Notes under the pieces: model-generated
What the model saw: only the letters and a program-made list of their open reading frames with translations
What the model was told of the DNA's origin: nothing
Database searches by the model: none
Made by a program: the position numbers and the translations under genes
Assembly: GCF_026230175.1 (NCBI RefSeq)
Contig: NZ_CP104208.1
Location: 496,001-560,000, forward strand
Origin: Desulfovibrio mangrovi
GTDB taxonomy: Bacteria; Desulfobacterota; Desulfovibrionia; Desulfovibrionales; Desulfovibrionaceae
DNA: 64,000 nt
Direction of reading: 5' to 3'
Shown here: in pieces, positions 51,823 to 59,947 of the stretch
How positions within the stretch are numbered: the stretch's first letter is position 1
Layout: each line of letters begins with the position of its first letter

Positions 51823-53355
51823 ATGGCCCGCATTCTGATTATTGATGACGATCCGGATATCAGCACGATCATTGCCCAGTTGGCAGAAGACGCAGGGCAT
51901 GCGCCCTTTACTGCGGGAACACTGGGTGAGGGGTTGAGCCGCCTGCGGTCCACGGCCATAGATCTGGTGTTTCTTGATGTGCGCCTGCCGGACGGCAGGG
52001 GCATTGACGCGCTGGCGGATATCCGCAAGTCGGACGGGCAGCCTGATGTCATTATCATTACCGGGCTTGGGGATCCGGACGGCGCGGAACTGGCCATTCA
52101 GAACGGCGCGTGGGATTACATCGAGAAAGGCAGCACGCTCAAGCAGATTGCCTTTTCCATGGACAGGGCGCTCAAGTATCGTGAACGCCATCGCCAGAGT
52201 GATTCCGGTTCACTGAAGCGGGATAAGCTTGTAGGCGACAGTCCCGCGCTGCATGCCGTGCTCGAGAATCTTGTTGTGGCGTCGGCCGGAGAAGCCAGTG
52301 TGCTTATTACCGGCGAAACGGGCACCGGCAAGGAAGTGGTGGCCCGTACCGTACACGAGAACAGCAACAGGGCCTCCGGTCCCTTTGTGGTGCTTGACTG
52401 CGCCTCCATTCCCGCCAATCTGGTGGAAGGCGAGCTGTTCGGTCATGTGAAGGGCTCGTTCACCGGTGCCACTGCCTCGCGTCAGGGCGTGGTTGGGCAG
52501 GCGGACGGCGGTACGCTGTTCCTTGACGAAGTGGGCGAACTGCCGCTGGCCATGCAGGGGGCCTTCCTGCGCGTGCTGCAGGAAAAGCGTTACCGCCCTG
52601 TAGGCTCGACACGCGAACTTGTCAGTGATTTCAGGTTGGTGGCCGCTACAAACAGGGATCTTGAGGCCATGTGTCGCGCGGGTACCTTCCGTACTGATCT
52701 TTTTTATCGCATAAAATCCTGCGCCATTCTCATGCCCCCGTTGCGGCAGCGGCTGGAGGACGTTCCGGCGCTGGCACGGCATCATCTGGATGCCATCTGC
52801 GCCCGATACGGCTGGCCGTCCAAGAAGCTTTCCGAAGAGTTGCTTTCACTGCTTATGCATTACGAATGGCCGGGCAACGTGCGTGAACTGGTGCAGACTC
52901 TGGAGCGAACCGCCGTGTTTGCTGCGGAGGAAGAAACCATCTATCCCGAGCACTTGCCCGTGGATATCCGCGCCCGCGCGGCCGGTCGCATGGTGCAGCG
53001 CACCTGCGCCGTGGAAGAGGGCGGAGCTGTGTCGGCCGCTGAAGGCGTTGCTGCCCCTGAAACAACGGGGGTTGCGGTAAGGGCAGACGATGCCGCTGCC
53101 CATGCAATCGGAGAACTGCCTGCAACGGCTGCGGTTCCCCAGTCTGATATCGTTTCCCGTTACCTTGATTCCGGCGGTCCCTTCCCCTCGTTCAAGGACT
53201 ATCGTACCGCCTGCATTGATCATATTGAAAAAGCCTACCTTGAGCGTCTGCTTGATGAGGCCAACGGTTCCATCAAGGAAGCCTGCAAGCTTTCCGGCCT
53301 TTCCCGCACCCGTCTGTACGTGCTGATGAAGTCGCATGGGGTGGGGAGAGAGTAG
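51823..53355 (+). CDS. Sigma-54-dependent response regulator
   Basis: 510 residues from the ATG at 51823. Receiver domain: acidic pocket Asp8/Asp9, phosphorylation Asp52 in DLVFLDVRLPDG. AAA+ domain: Walker A GETGTGKE at about 164, GSFTGA at 211-216 (the GAFTGA sigma-54 contact loop with one conservative change), Walker B GGTLFLDEVGELP. C-terminal Fis-type helix-turn-helix (GSIKEACKLSGLSRTRLYVLMK, about 480-508). The 425-465 linker is Ala-rich and long. It is divergent from the hybrid kinase; the regulator probably binds the TGTCCCG operators and activates dctP and the kinase gene. Confidence 0.92.
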   Translation: MARILIIDDDPDISTIIAQLAEDAGHAPFTAGTLGEGLSRLRSTAIDLVFLDVRLPDGRGIDALADIRKSDGQPDVIIITGLGDPDGAELAIQNGAWDYIEKGSTLKQIAFSMDRALKYRERHRQSDSGSLKRDKLVGDSPALHAVLENLVVASAGEASVLITGETGTGKEVVARTVHENSNRASGPFVVLDCASIPANLVEGELFGHVKGSFTGATASRQGVVGQADGGTLFLDEVGELPLAMQGAFLRVLQEKRYRPVGSTRELVSDFRLVAATNRDLEAMCRAGTFRTDLFYRIKSCAILMPPLRQRLEDVPALARHHLDAICARYGWPSKKLSEELLSLLMHYEWPGNVRELVQTLERTAVFAAEEETIYPEHLPVDIRARAAGRMVQRTCAVEEGGAVSAAEGVAAPETTGVAVRADDAAAHAIGELPATAAVPQSDIVSRYLDSGGPFPSFKDYRTACIDHIEKAYLERLLDEANGSIKEACKLSGLSRTRLYVLMKSHGVGRE

Positions 53356-53382
53356 GGCGTTATACCGAGATTGTTTTTCATG

Positions 53383-53406
53383 CCCCGCCATCCGGCGGGG
53401 TTTTTT
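53383..53406 (+). terminator. Terminator of the response regulator
   Basis: CCCCGCC / GGCGGGG stem, ATCC loop, T6 tail, 27 bases after the stop. Confidence 0.88.
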
Positions 53407-53422
53407 GTTCCGTCCTGCGGGA

Positions 53423-53443
53423 CTGTCCCGTAATTGTGAACAT
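53423..53443. promoter_or_regulatory. Operator copy 2
   Basis: CTGTCCCGTAATTGTGAACAT, same half sites and spacer as at 51646; first of three in the dctP upstream region. About 140 bases upstream of the candidate -24 element. Confidence 0.7.
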
Positions 53444-53456
53444 CGCATAGATTGCA

Positions 53457-53477
53457 GTGTCCCGTTTTTGTGAACAT
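53457..53477. promoter_or_regulatory. Operator copy 3
   Basis: GTGTCCCGTTTTTGTGAACAT. Starts 34 bases after copy 2, about three helical turns, so bound regulators would lie on the same face. Confidence 0.72.
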
Positions 53478-53493
53478 TTGGTACGCCGCACAG

Positions 53494-53510
53494 GTTCACA
53501 AAAGCGGGAC
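53494..53510. promoter_or_regulatory. Operator copy 4, inverted
   Basis: GTTCACAAAAGCGGGAC, the reverse complement of the same pattern. About 37 bases past copy 3. Confidence 0.68.
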
Positions 53511-53561
53511 TCTTACGTCTGTTTTGCTCTTAACATGTCGTATATTCGTGGGAAATCGAGT

Positions 53562-53578
53562 TTGGCACCAATCGTGGA
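53562..53578 (+). promoter_or_regulatory. Possible sigma-54 promoter of dctP
   Basis: TTGGCACCAATCGTGGA has a perfect -24 element (TTGGCAC); the -12 GC is GG, so it is only a candidate. It lies about 50 bases past the operators and 110 before the ATG. Confidence 0.4.
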
Positions 53579-53633
53579 TTGGTGCGGCGTACAGGCTGAA
53601 CTGCCAGCCTGAAAGGGAATATGTGTAGGGAGT

Positions 53634-53656
53634 AGAGTCCGCATTCAGGACTCTCT
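53634..53656 (+). repeat. Hairpin in the dctP leader
   Basis: AGAGTCC / GGACTCT arms with a 7-base loop, about 32 bases upstream of the ATG; may stabilise the 5' end of the transcript or affect ribosome binding. Confidence 0.5.
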
Positions 53657-53685
53657 AAACTAAAAGACATTTTTAGGAGTTCATC

Positions 53686-54702
53686 ATGAAGCGTATTGTT
53701 GCCGTACTGCTTTGCATGGCAGCCGTTTTCGGTCTGACCGCGTGCAACGACAAGCCTGCCGAAAAGAAGGCTGAGAAGGTTACCCTGAAGTTCGCCACTC
53801 AGCACCCCATTGAGCACATGGCTCACAAGGCCGCTGAGCGCATCAAGGCTCGTGTGGAAAAGGAAACCGAAGGCCGTGTGGAGATCCAGATCTTCCCCGC
53901 CAACCAGCTGGGTGACGCTTCCCAGATTTACGAAGAAGTCATCCGCGGTTCCATCGACATCGCGCACATCACTGTGCCGGACCAGTTTGACTCCCGTCTC
54001 GGCGTAGGCTTCCTGCCCTTCATCGCCCGCGACTACGACCAGATTCGCAAGGTTTTTGCTACCGAAGCCTTTATTCCCCAGGAAATGGCTAAGATGCATG
54101 ACAAGCTCGGCGTAAAGTTCTTCAGCTACTTCGGCGAAGGCTTCATCGGTGTGGGCACTGTTAAGCCTCTCGAAGCCATCAACGTTGCAGGCACCGAAAA
54201 GGGTCACATGATCCGCGTTCCCGGCCTGGACGTGTTCAAGTTCGGCGCAGAAGAGCTGGGCTTCCGCACCACCTCTCTGCCTTACGCCGACACCTATTCC
54301 GCTCTGCAGACCGGCGTTGTTGACGGCTGGCTCGGTGGCCCGCCCAACCTGAACTACCTGGGCTTCCGCGACGTCATCAAGCACTTCTACCAGTACAACG
54401 TAAACTTCGAATCTACCCAGTACGTCATGAACAAGAAGACCTTCGAAGGTATTGCTGACGCTGACCGCGCAGTAGTCGAGAAGGCATTCGTGGAAGAAGG
54501 CCAGCAGTCCTTCCTCATGGCTGAAAGCGAAGACCAGATGTACCGCAAGAAGATGCAGGAAATGGGTATCGAGGTTGTTACCTTCTCCACTCAGGAGCTG
54601 GAAGCAATGGCTAACTACGTACGCGAAAAGGCTTGGAAGCGTCTGGAAGCCAACCTTACCCCCGAACTGCTCAACGGCCTGAAGGCTTCTTACAACAACT
54701 AA
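53686..54702 (+). CDS. dctP: TRAP transporter substrate-binding lipoprotein
   Basis: 338 residues (AGGAG before the ATG). Lipobox LTAC puts the lipidated Cys at residue 20, so the receptor is membrane-anchored and faces the periplasm. DctP fold: VTLKFATQHPIEHMAHKAAERIKARVEKETEGRVEIQIFPANQLG near residue 32, and IRVPGLDVFKFGAEELGF near residue 180, whose Arg usually clamps a carboxylate. Ligand is thus a carboxylate-containing compound. First gene of the operon with a strong leader and hairpin after it. Preceded by three regulator operators. Confidence 0.92.
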   Translation: MKRIVAVLLCMAAVFGLTACNDKPAEKKAEKVTLKFATQHPIEHMAHKAAERIKARVEKETEGRVEIQIFPANQLGDASQIYEEVIRGSIDIAHITVPDQFDSRLGVGFLPFIARDYDQIRKVFATEAFIPQEMAKMHDKLGVKFFSYFGEGFIGVGTVKPLEAINVAGTEKGHMIRVPGLDVFKFGAEELGFRTTSLPYADTYSALQTGVVDGWLGGPPNLNYLGFRDVIKHFYQYNVNFESTQYVMNKKTFEGIADADRAVVEKAFVEEGQQSFLMAESEDQMYRKKMQEMGIEVVTFSTQELEAMANYVREKAWKRLEANLTPELLNGLKASYNN

Positions 54703-54756
54703 ACCTCCTCCAGTTTCCCGACCAGTATCTGTAACAGGATACGTCACTCCCAGTAC

Positions 54757-54800
54757 GTGCGGCGGGTGTCCGGAATACCCCCGGACAACCGCCGCACCTT
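54757..54800 (+). terminator. Intra-operon attenuator after dctP
   Basis: 17-base arms GTGCGGCGGGTGTCCGG / CCGGACAACCGCCGCAC with one mismatch and a 7-base loop, then CTTTT. Likely gives excess binding protein over the permease. Confidence 0.75.
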
Positions 54801-54838
54801 TTCGAAACGGTTCTTATCCCAACCAAAGGGGAAAAAAA

Positions 54839-55360
54839 GTGAACGCCATCAACTCCAATCCCGTGCAATTTTTCTGGAAGGGGCTCAACAAGTTCCAGAA
54901 GATTATTATGGCCACCACCAGCATCTGCATTGTGGTCATGATCTGTATTGCCGTGGTCGCACGATATATTTTCGGTTCCGACTTCTACGGCGCAGAAGAG
55001 CTCATCCAGATGCTTGCCTTCTGGCTCTACTTCATGGGCGCGGCCCAGGGCAGCCGCGAGCGCAGCCAGATTTCCGCCGACATTCTCACCTGCTACATCA
55101 CTGACGACAAGCGCTGCCGCATGGCGCATCTGCTCAAGGATTTCATTTCCACTGCCATCTGTCTGCTGGTGACGGTATGGGCGCTGCAGTTCGTTATGTG
55201 GGGTATGCAGATGGGACCCAAGTCTCCTGTGTTCCGTCTGCCCATGCTCATTCCGCACATCGCGGTAGGGCTCGGTTTTGTTCTGATGTCCATGTATCAG
55301 GTTGTGTACCTTGTGCAGGACGTTGCTGCCCATGTGCGTCTGGCGCGCGTGGAACGTTAG
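54839..55360 (+). CDS. dctQ: TRAP transporter small permease
   Basis: 173 residues from a GTG with AAAGGGG upstream. Four transmembrane helices: KIIMATTSICIVVMICIAVVARY near residue 18, LIQMLAFWLYFMGAAQGSRERSQI, FISTAICLLVTVWALQFVM, and PMLIPHIAVGLGFVLMSMYQVVYL. Small integral component of a TRAP importer, which couples uptake to an ion gradient. Confidence 0.9.
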   Translation: MNAINSNPVQFFWKGLNKFQKIIMATTSICIVVMICIAVVARYIFGSDFYGAEELIQMLAFWLYFMGAAQGSRERSQISADILTCYITDDKRCRMAHLLKDFISTAICLLVTVWALQFVMWGMQMGPKSPVFRLPMLIPHIAVGLGFVLMSMYQVVYLVQDVAAHVRLARVER

Positions 55361-55373
55361 GAGGGAAGTAGAA

Positions 55374-56672
55374 ATGACAGTTGCAATAGCCATCGGTATC
55401 CTTATGTTCACGCTGTTCATCGGCGTGCCTATTCCCTTCGCCTTCTTCGGCTCCGGCGCCTACCTGATTTTTGCCGGCGGATATGACCCCGGATTCCTGC
55501 TGCCTTACGGTTTCGCCAAGATGAACTCCATCGTGCTGCTTACCATTCCGCTCTTCATCATGGCAGGCGGCGTAATGGACAAGGGCGGCATCGGCGACAA
55601 ACTCGTGGAAGTTGTCGATACCATTGCCGGCCGCATCCGCGGCGGTCTGGGCGTGGTAACCGTTGTTACCTGCGCCATCTTCGGTGCCGTAACCGGCTCC
55701 TCTTCCGCCACTGTTTCCTGTATCGGCTCCATCATGATGCCCAAGCTGAAGCAGGCCGGTTACCCCATGGGCCATTCCGCTGCACTGCTCGCAAGCTCCG
55801 GCGTTCTGGGTATCCTTATTCCCCCGAGCATGCTGATGATTCTGTATGCGTGGATGGGTAACCAATCCGTTCTCGCCTGCTTCCTCGCTGCCTTTGTTCC
55901 CGGTCTCATCCTGACCGTGCTGCTCAGCCTCGTGAACCTGTTCCTGCTGCGCAATAACAAGAATATCGCTGTGTCGCCTGCCATGGACATGGCCACCACC
56001 GCCAAGACTTTTGCTACCAAGAGCGCCAAGGCTTCTCCGGCCCTGATGATGCCCGTGATCATTCTCGGCGGCATCTACGGCGGCATCATGACTCCCACGG
56101 AAGCTGCAGCCGTTGCGGTTCTCTATGCCATCCCCGTGGCCATGTTCGTGTACCGCGGCCTCAAGGCCAAGAACCTCATGTATACCCTGATTGAATCCGC
56201 CACCACCACCGGCGTTATCATGGCCATGATGTTTGCGGTTATGATCCTTTCCCGTCTGTACATCATGGAAAACCTGCCCGATCAGATCATGGGCGTGCTG
56301 ACTTCCATTTCTGACAACAAGTTCGTGCTGCTGATGATGATCAACGTGTTCATGCTTATCATGGGTATGCTCATGGACGACGTTTCCGGTGTGCTGCTTG
56401 GTACCCCCATTCTGGTTCCCCTGATCATGAAGCTTGGTGTTGACCCCATCCAGTTTGCCGCTATCATGGGTGTTAACCTCGGCATGGGTAACGTTACGCC
56501 GCCCACGGCTCCGCTGCTGTATCTCTCGGGCCGTATATCCGGCGCACCCGTGACCGAAATGCTGAAGCCCACGTTGTACCTCATTCTGTTCGCATGGCTG
56601 CCTACGCTGCTGCTGACCACCTACGTGCCTGAAGTGTCTCTGACCCTCGTGCATTACCTGATGGGCAACTAG
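55374..56672 (+). CDS. dctM: TRAP transporter large permease
   Basis: 432 residues from the ATG at 55374 (TAGGAGGGA upstream). Eleven to twelve transmembrane segments. TTP-type motifs: VPIPFAFFGSGAY, TIPLFIMAGGVMDKGG, AIFGAVTGSSSATVSCIGSIMMP and GGIYGGIMTPTEAAAVAVLYA. It is the transport channel of the DctPQM importer. The serine dehydratase gene starts 19 bases downstream and is therefore in the operon. Confidence 0.92.
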   Translation: MTVAIAIGILMFTLFIGVPIPFAFFGSGAYLIFAGGYDPGFLLPYGFAKMNSIVLLTIPLFIMAGGVMDKGGIGDKLVEVVDTIAGRIRGGLGVVTVVTCAIFGAVTGSSSATVSCIGSIMMPKLKQAGYPMGHSAALLASSGVLGILIPPSMLMILYAWMGNQSVLACFLAAFVPGLILTVLLSLVNLFLLRNNKNIAVSPAMDMATTAKTFATKSAKASPALMMPVIILGGIYGGIMTPTEAAAVAVLYAIPVAMFVYRGLKAKNLMYTLIESATTTGVIMAMMFAVMILSRLYIMENLPDQIMGVLTSISDNKFVLLMMINVFMLIMGMLMDDVSGVLLGTPILVPLIMKLGVDPIQFAAIMGVNLGMGNVTPPTAPLLYLSGRISGAPVTEMLKPTLYLILFAWLPTLLLTTYVPEVSLTLVHYLMGN

Positions 56673-56691
56673 GCAAAAGGAAAATACTGAA

Positions 56692-57909
56692 ATGCGTAGC
56701 TTACGGGAATTGTACCGCATTGGCGTCGGGCCTTCTTCCAGCCATACCATGGGCCCCAAGATCGCAGCAGAGCGTTTTCTGGAGCGCAACCCCTCGGCTG
56801 TCTCCTTCAAGGTGTATCTGTATGAGAGCCTTGGTGCCACCGGCAAGGGTCACCTTACTGACTGGGCAGTGCAGCAGGTTCTGGGACCGGACCGGACGGA
56901 AATCGTCTGGTGTCCCGAACTCAAGCAGCCCCTGCATCCCAACGGTATGCTCTTCGAGGCGCTTGATGCCGAATGCAAGGTGATCAATTCGTGGACCGTG
57001 TACAGTGTTGGAGGTGGTGCCATCCGTGAGGAAGGCGAAGCTGCCGATGCAGGCCAGCATGTTTACGATCTGCCGGATATTGCCACCATAATGGCGCACT
57101 GCGAAGACAAGGGCATTACCTACTGGGAATATGTGGAACGCTGCGAAGGGCCCGCCATATGGGACTTCCTTGGCGAAGTGTGGATGACCATGCGTTCCGC
57201 AATCGAACGCGGGCTTGATACGCAGGGCGTTCTGCCCGGGTCCATAGGTCTGCGCCGCCATGCGTGGAGCTACTACCGCAAGACCAAGCTTGCCGGCCCC
57301 GACATGCAGCAGTCCGGTCTGCTCACGGCCTATGCCATGGCGGTTTCCGAAGAAAACGCCGCGGGCGGCACTATTGTCACCGCACCCACCTGCGGGGCAT
57401 GTGGCATCGTGCCTGCCGTGCTGCACTACCTGCAGCAGACCGGTTCCCTTTCCGACAAGGATGTGCTGCGCGCTCTGGCTACGGCAGGTCTGTTCGGGAA
57501 CGTGATCAAGCATAACGGCTCCATCTCCGGCGCTGAAGTGGGTTGCCAGGGTGAAGTGGGCTCTGCCTGCGCCATGGCTGCCGCTGCCGCGACCCAGCTT
57601 ATGGGCGGTTCGCTGCGTCAGGTGGAATATGCTGCGGAAATGGGGCTTGAGCACCACCTTGGGCTCACCTGCGACCCGGTGGATGGTCTTGTGCAGATTC
57701 CCTGTATCGAACGCAATGCCTGCGCCGCCAGCCGTGCCCTTTCCTGCGGCCAGATGGCTATTCTCTCCGATGGCTCGCACCGCATTCCCTTTGATGAAGT
57801 GGTGCACGTCATGACCCAGACCGGGCATGACCTGCCCAGCCTGTACCGCGAAACCTCCACCGGAGGTTTGGCTCAGGCCTACTTTGCTCGAATGAAAAAC
57901 AAGGCATAA
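56692..57909 (+). CDS. L-serine dehydratase, FeS type (first copy)
   Basis: 405 residues in a single chain, with SdaAB-like beta domain at the start (VGPSSSHTMGPKIAAERFL) and SdaAA-like catalytic domain at the end (TAPTCGACGIVPAVLHYL near residue 231; GCQGEVGSACAMAAAAATQLMGGS; LTCDPVDGLVQIPCIERN). The cysteines in the last two regions bind the [4Fe-4S] cluster that removes water from L-serine to give pyruvate and ammonia. It ends in the common YRETSTGGLA form. A close alternative is another amino acid. It belongs to the TRAP operon, so its substrate may be what TRAP imports. Confidence 0.85.
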   Translation: MRSLRELYRIGVGPSSSHTMGPKIAAERFLERNPSAVSFKVYLYESLGATGKGHLTDWAVQQVLGPDRTEIVWCPELKQPLHPNGMLFEALDAECKVINSWTVYSVGGGAIREEGEAADAGQHVYDLPDIATIMAHCEDKGITYWEYVERCEGPAIWDFLGEVWMTMRSAIERGLDTQGVLPGSIGLRRHAWSYYRKTKLAGPDMQQSGLLTAYAMAVSEENAAGGTIVTAPTCGACGIVPAVLHYLQQTGSLSDKDVLRALATAGLFGNVIKHNGSISGAEVGCQGEVGSACAMAAAAATQLMGGSLRQVEYAAEMGLEHHLGLTCDPVDGLVQIPCIERNACAASRALSCGQMAILSDGSHRIPFDEVVHVMTQTGHDLPSLYRETSTGGLAQAYFARMKNKA

Positions 57910-57918
57910 TACGGAAAA

Positions 57919-57957
57919 GCGCCCCTCCTCCGCATGCGGATGGAGGGGCTTTTTTTA
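57919..57957 (+). terminator. Terminator of TRAP/serine dehydratase operon
   Basis: GCCCCTCCTCCGC / GCGGATGGAGGGGC stem with T7 tail; it lies before the second dehydratase and may be partial. Confidence 0.75.
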
Positions 57958-57970
57958 CAGGAGCTCATGG

Positions 57971-59548
57971 ATGGAAAATGTGATTTCCGAACCGGCCAGC
58001 ATATTCAATGACGTAATCGGTCCTGTCATGACGGGGCCTTCAAGTTCGCACACCGCCGGTCCCGCCCGCATAGGCAAAGCAATCCACGGGCTGGTAGGCG
58101 GGATAAGCAAGGCGGTTATCCATTTCAAGAAGGATGGTTCGTACCCGGGCACATACCGTGGGCAGGGTACGGACAAAGGATTCATCGGCGGTCTGCTTGG
58201 ATTCGGTCCCGAACATGAGCTGCTTGGCGACTCGCTGCAGGAGGCAGGGAGGCGGGGGCTGGAGTTCGCCTTCGAGATTGAGGAGAACAGCCATCCTAAT
58301 CCCAATACTGCCCGCATTGTAGTTGAGGATGCAGCCGGAAATGAGCGTGAGTTTCTTACGGAATCCACGGGCGGCGGCATGTTCCGGATCGTTGCCATGG
58401 ACGGCTTTCCCGTATCTGTCACCGGAGAATTTTGGGAACTGTTTGTCCAGCATCCGCTATCTGTCGCGCTTGATGAGCTGAATGCGCAGGCGCTGGGCTG
58501 TGGTTGCCGTATTGTCCGGCAAGAGAACTCCTCGGGTTGCCTGTTGCAGGTGACAGGGCAGGCCCCCTTTGCTTCCGCCCTGCTGGACGCGGTTAATGCG
58601 TTGCGGGACGAGACTGAATGCCGCGTCTCCTTTCTTGACCCGCTGTTGCCGGTAGCCGGGAAATTTCGGTATGATCTCCCGTTCTTCACGGCGGCGGAGG
58701 CCCTGAAGACGTGTGGAGATACCGCTGCCACGGCAGCCGGATTGGCTCTTGACTATGAGCGGGCACGGAGCGGATGTGGTGACGATGATATTTTGTCCCG
58801 CATGGTGGATATTGTTCGCGTGATGCGGCGTGCCTCCGTTGCAGGAATGGAAGGGGAACTGCCTGTTTCCGGCTTCCTGAAGCCCAAGGCGGCGGCAATG
58901 GCACGGGCGGTGTCTGAAGTCAGGCTGGCAGATCTGGGCGTCATGAACCGTGGTATGGTTATCGCCACAGCCATCATGGAATACAACAGCTCCGGTGGGA
59001 TCGTGGTTGCGGCACCCACAGCCGGTTCCTGCGGTGTGCTCCCCGCAGCGGTTCTTTCGCTGGCAGAGAGCATGGGGCTCTCAGAAGCTGAACAGGCCGA
59101 GGCCATGCTGGCCGCAGGGGTGGTGGGCGTATTTATTGCGCATCAGGCTACGTTCGCGGCAGAGGTCTGCGCCTGTCAGGCGGAGGTAGGAGCGGCGAGC
59201 GCCATGGCTGCGGCGGCAGTCGTGCAGATTTTGGGCGGGAATGCCTCTCAGGCGTTTTCCGCTGCCGGGCTTGCTTTGCAGAATGTTCTGGGACTCATCT
59301 GCGATCCGGTTGCAGGGCTTGTCGAGATTCCCTGCATCAACCGCAACACCATGGGAGCGGCCAACGCTGTTGCCTCCGCCAACATGGTAATGGCCGGGTT
59401 TGACCCTGTCATTCCACTGGATGAGGTTGTCGCCACCATGCTTCGGGTGGGGAATATGCTGCCTGCTGAGTTGCGGTGCACCAACAGGGGCGGGCTGTGC
59501 ACGACCCCTACTGCTTGTAGGATTCAGGACTCGCTGTCCGCAAGATGA
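57971..59548 (+). CDS. L-serine dehydratase, FeS type (second copy)
   Basis: 525 residues, clearly different from the first copy. SdaAB-like beta domain (VIGPVMTGPSSSHTAGPARIGKA at residue 15 and DKGFIGGLLGFGPEHELL), then SdaAA-like domain (VVAAPTAGSCGVLPAAVLSLAES near residue 343; CACQAEVGAASAMAAAAVVQILGG; LICDPVAGLVEIPCINRN). C-terminal LRCTNRGGLCTTPTAC has further cysteines that could be FeS ligands or a redox pair. ATG at 57971 with AGGAGC eight bases before. Substrate should be L-serine or a related amino acid. Confidence 0.85.
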   Translation: MENVISEPASIFNDVIGPVMTGPSSSHTAGPARIGKAIHGLVGGISKAVIHFKKDGSYPGTYRGQGTDKGFIGGLLGFGPEHELLGDSLQEAGRRGLEFAFEIEENSHPNPNTARIVVEDAAGNEREFLTESTGGGMFRIVAMDGFPVSVTGEFWELFVQHPLSVALDELNAQALGCGCRIVRQENSSGCLLQVTGQAPFASALLDAVNALRDETECRVSFLDPLLPVAGKFRYDLPFFTAAEALKTCGDTAATAAGLALDYERARSGCGDDDILSRMVDIVRVMRRASVAGMEGELPVSGFLKPKAAAMARAVSEVRLADLGVMNRGMVIATAIMEYNSSGGIVVAAPTAGSCGVLPAAVLSLAESMGLSEAEQAEAMLAAGVVGVFIAHQATFAAEVCACQAEVGAASAMAAAAVVQILGGNASQAFSAAGLALQNVLGLICDPVAGLVEIPCINRNTMGAANAVASANMVMAGFDPVIPLDEVVATMLRVGNMLPAELRCTNRGGLCTTPTACRIQDSLSAR

Positions 59549-59947
59549 TGTTCGAATCCGTTTAATACGACGGATGAGGGAATGCGCATACTTGAAACAG
59601 CCGGATACCAATCCGGCTGTTTGCGTTTGCAGGAGGAGGCAATTGCGCCCTTGGTGGGCATGGGCAAACTCTCTTCCACTGATCACCGATTGTAATTGTT
59701 GCAATGTGACAAATTTGTAATTGCAAAATTGAGAGGTTAAATGGGGGCGAAGTGCATGCTCTGGAGTTGAATGTCGCAGGATAACAGACTATTTTATGCA
59801 ACAGTCTTGTGATATACAAAATTGTCAAAATTATTGTCGTACAATTGACAATATTGTAATCATATGGCTTGGTGAACGGAGTCCTGAATCGTACGCCTGA
59901 GAGTTCCGATTGCTAATCTGCTGATATAAATCAATTAAATTATATCG
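59549..59947. other. AT-rich regulatory region
   Basis: About 400 bases without a gene, strongly AT rich in its right half. Contains two similar TTGTAATTG stretches (59690-59723) and a nested inverted repeat at 59821-59852: ATTGTC…GACAAT outside and ATTGTCGTACAAT inside. Likely promoter and operator of the degenerate NifA-like gene; no strong sigma-54 promoter seen. Confidence 0.5.
59821..59852. repeat. Nested inverted repeat, possible operator
   Basis: Outer arms ATTGTC (59821) and GACAAT (59847); inner ATTGT-CGT-ACAAT. About 96 bases upstream of the next gene start. Confidence 0.45.

Noticed and set aside
53581-53600. TTGGTGC-type elements as a second dctP promoter
   Set aside because: GG and GC spacing is wrong for sigma-54 and no sigma-70 pair is present.
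59530-59600. A T-arm-like GTTCGAATC after the second serine dehydratase
   Set aside because: No acceptor stem or other cloverleaf arms pair with it; not a tRNA.
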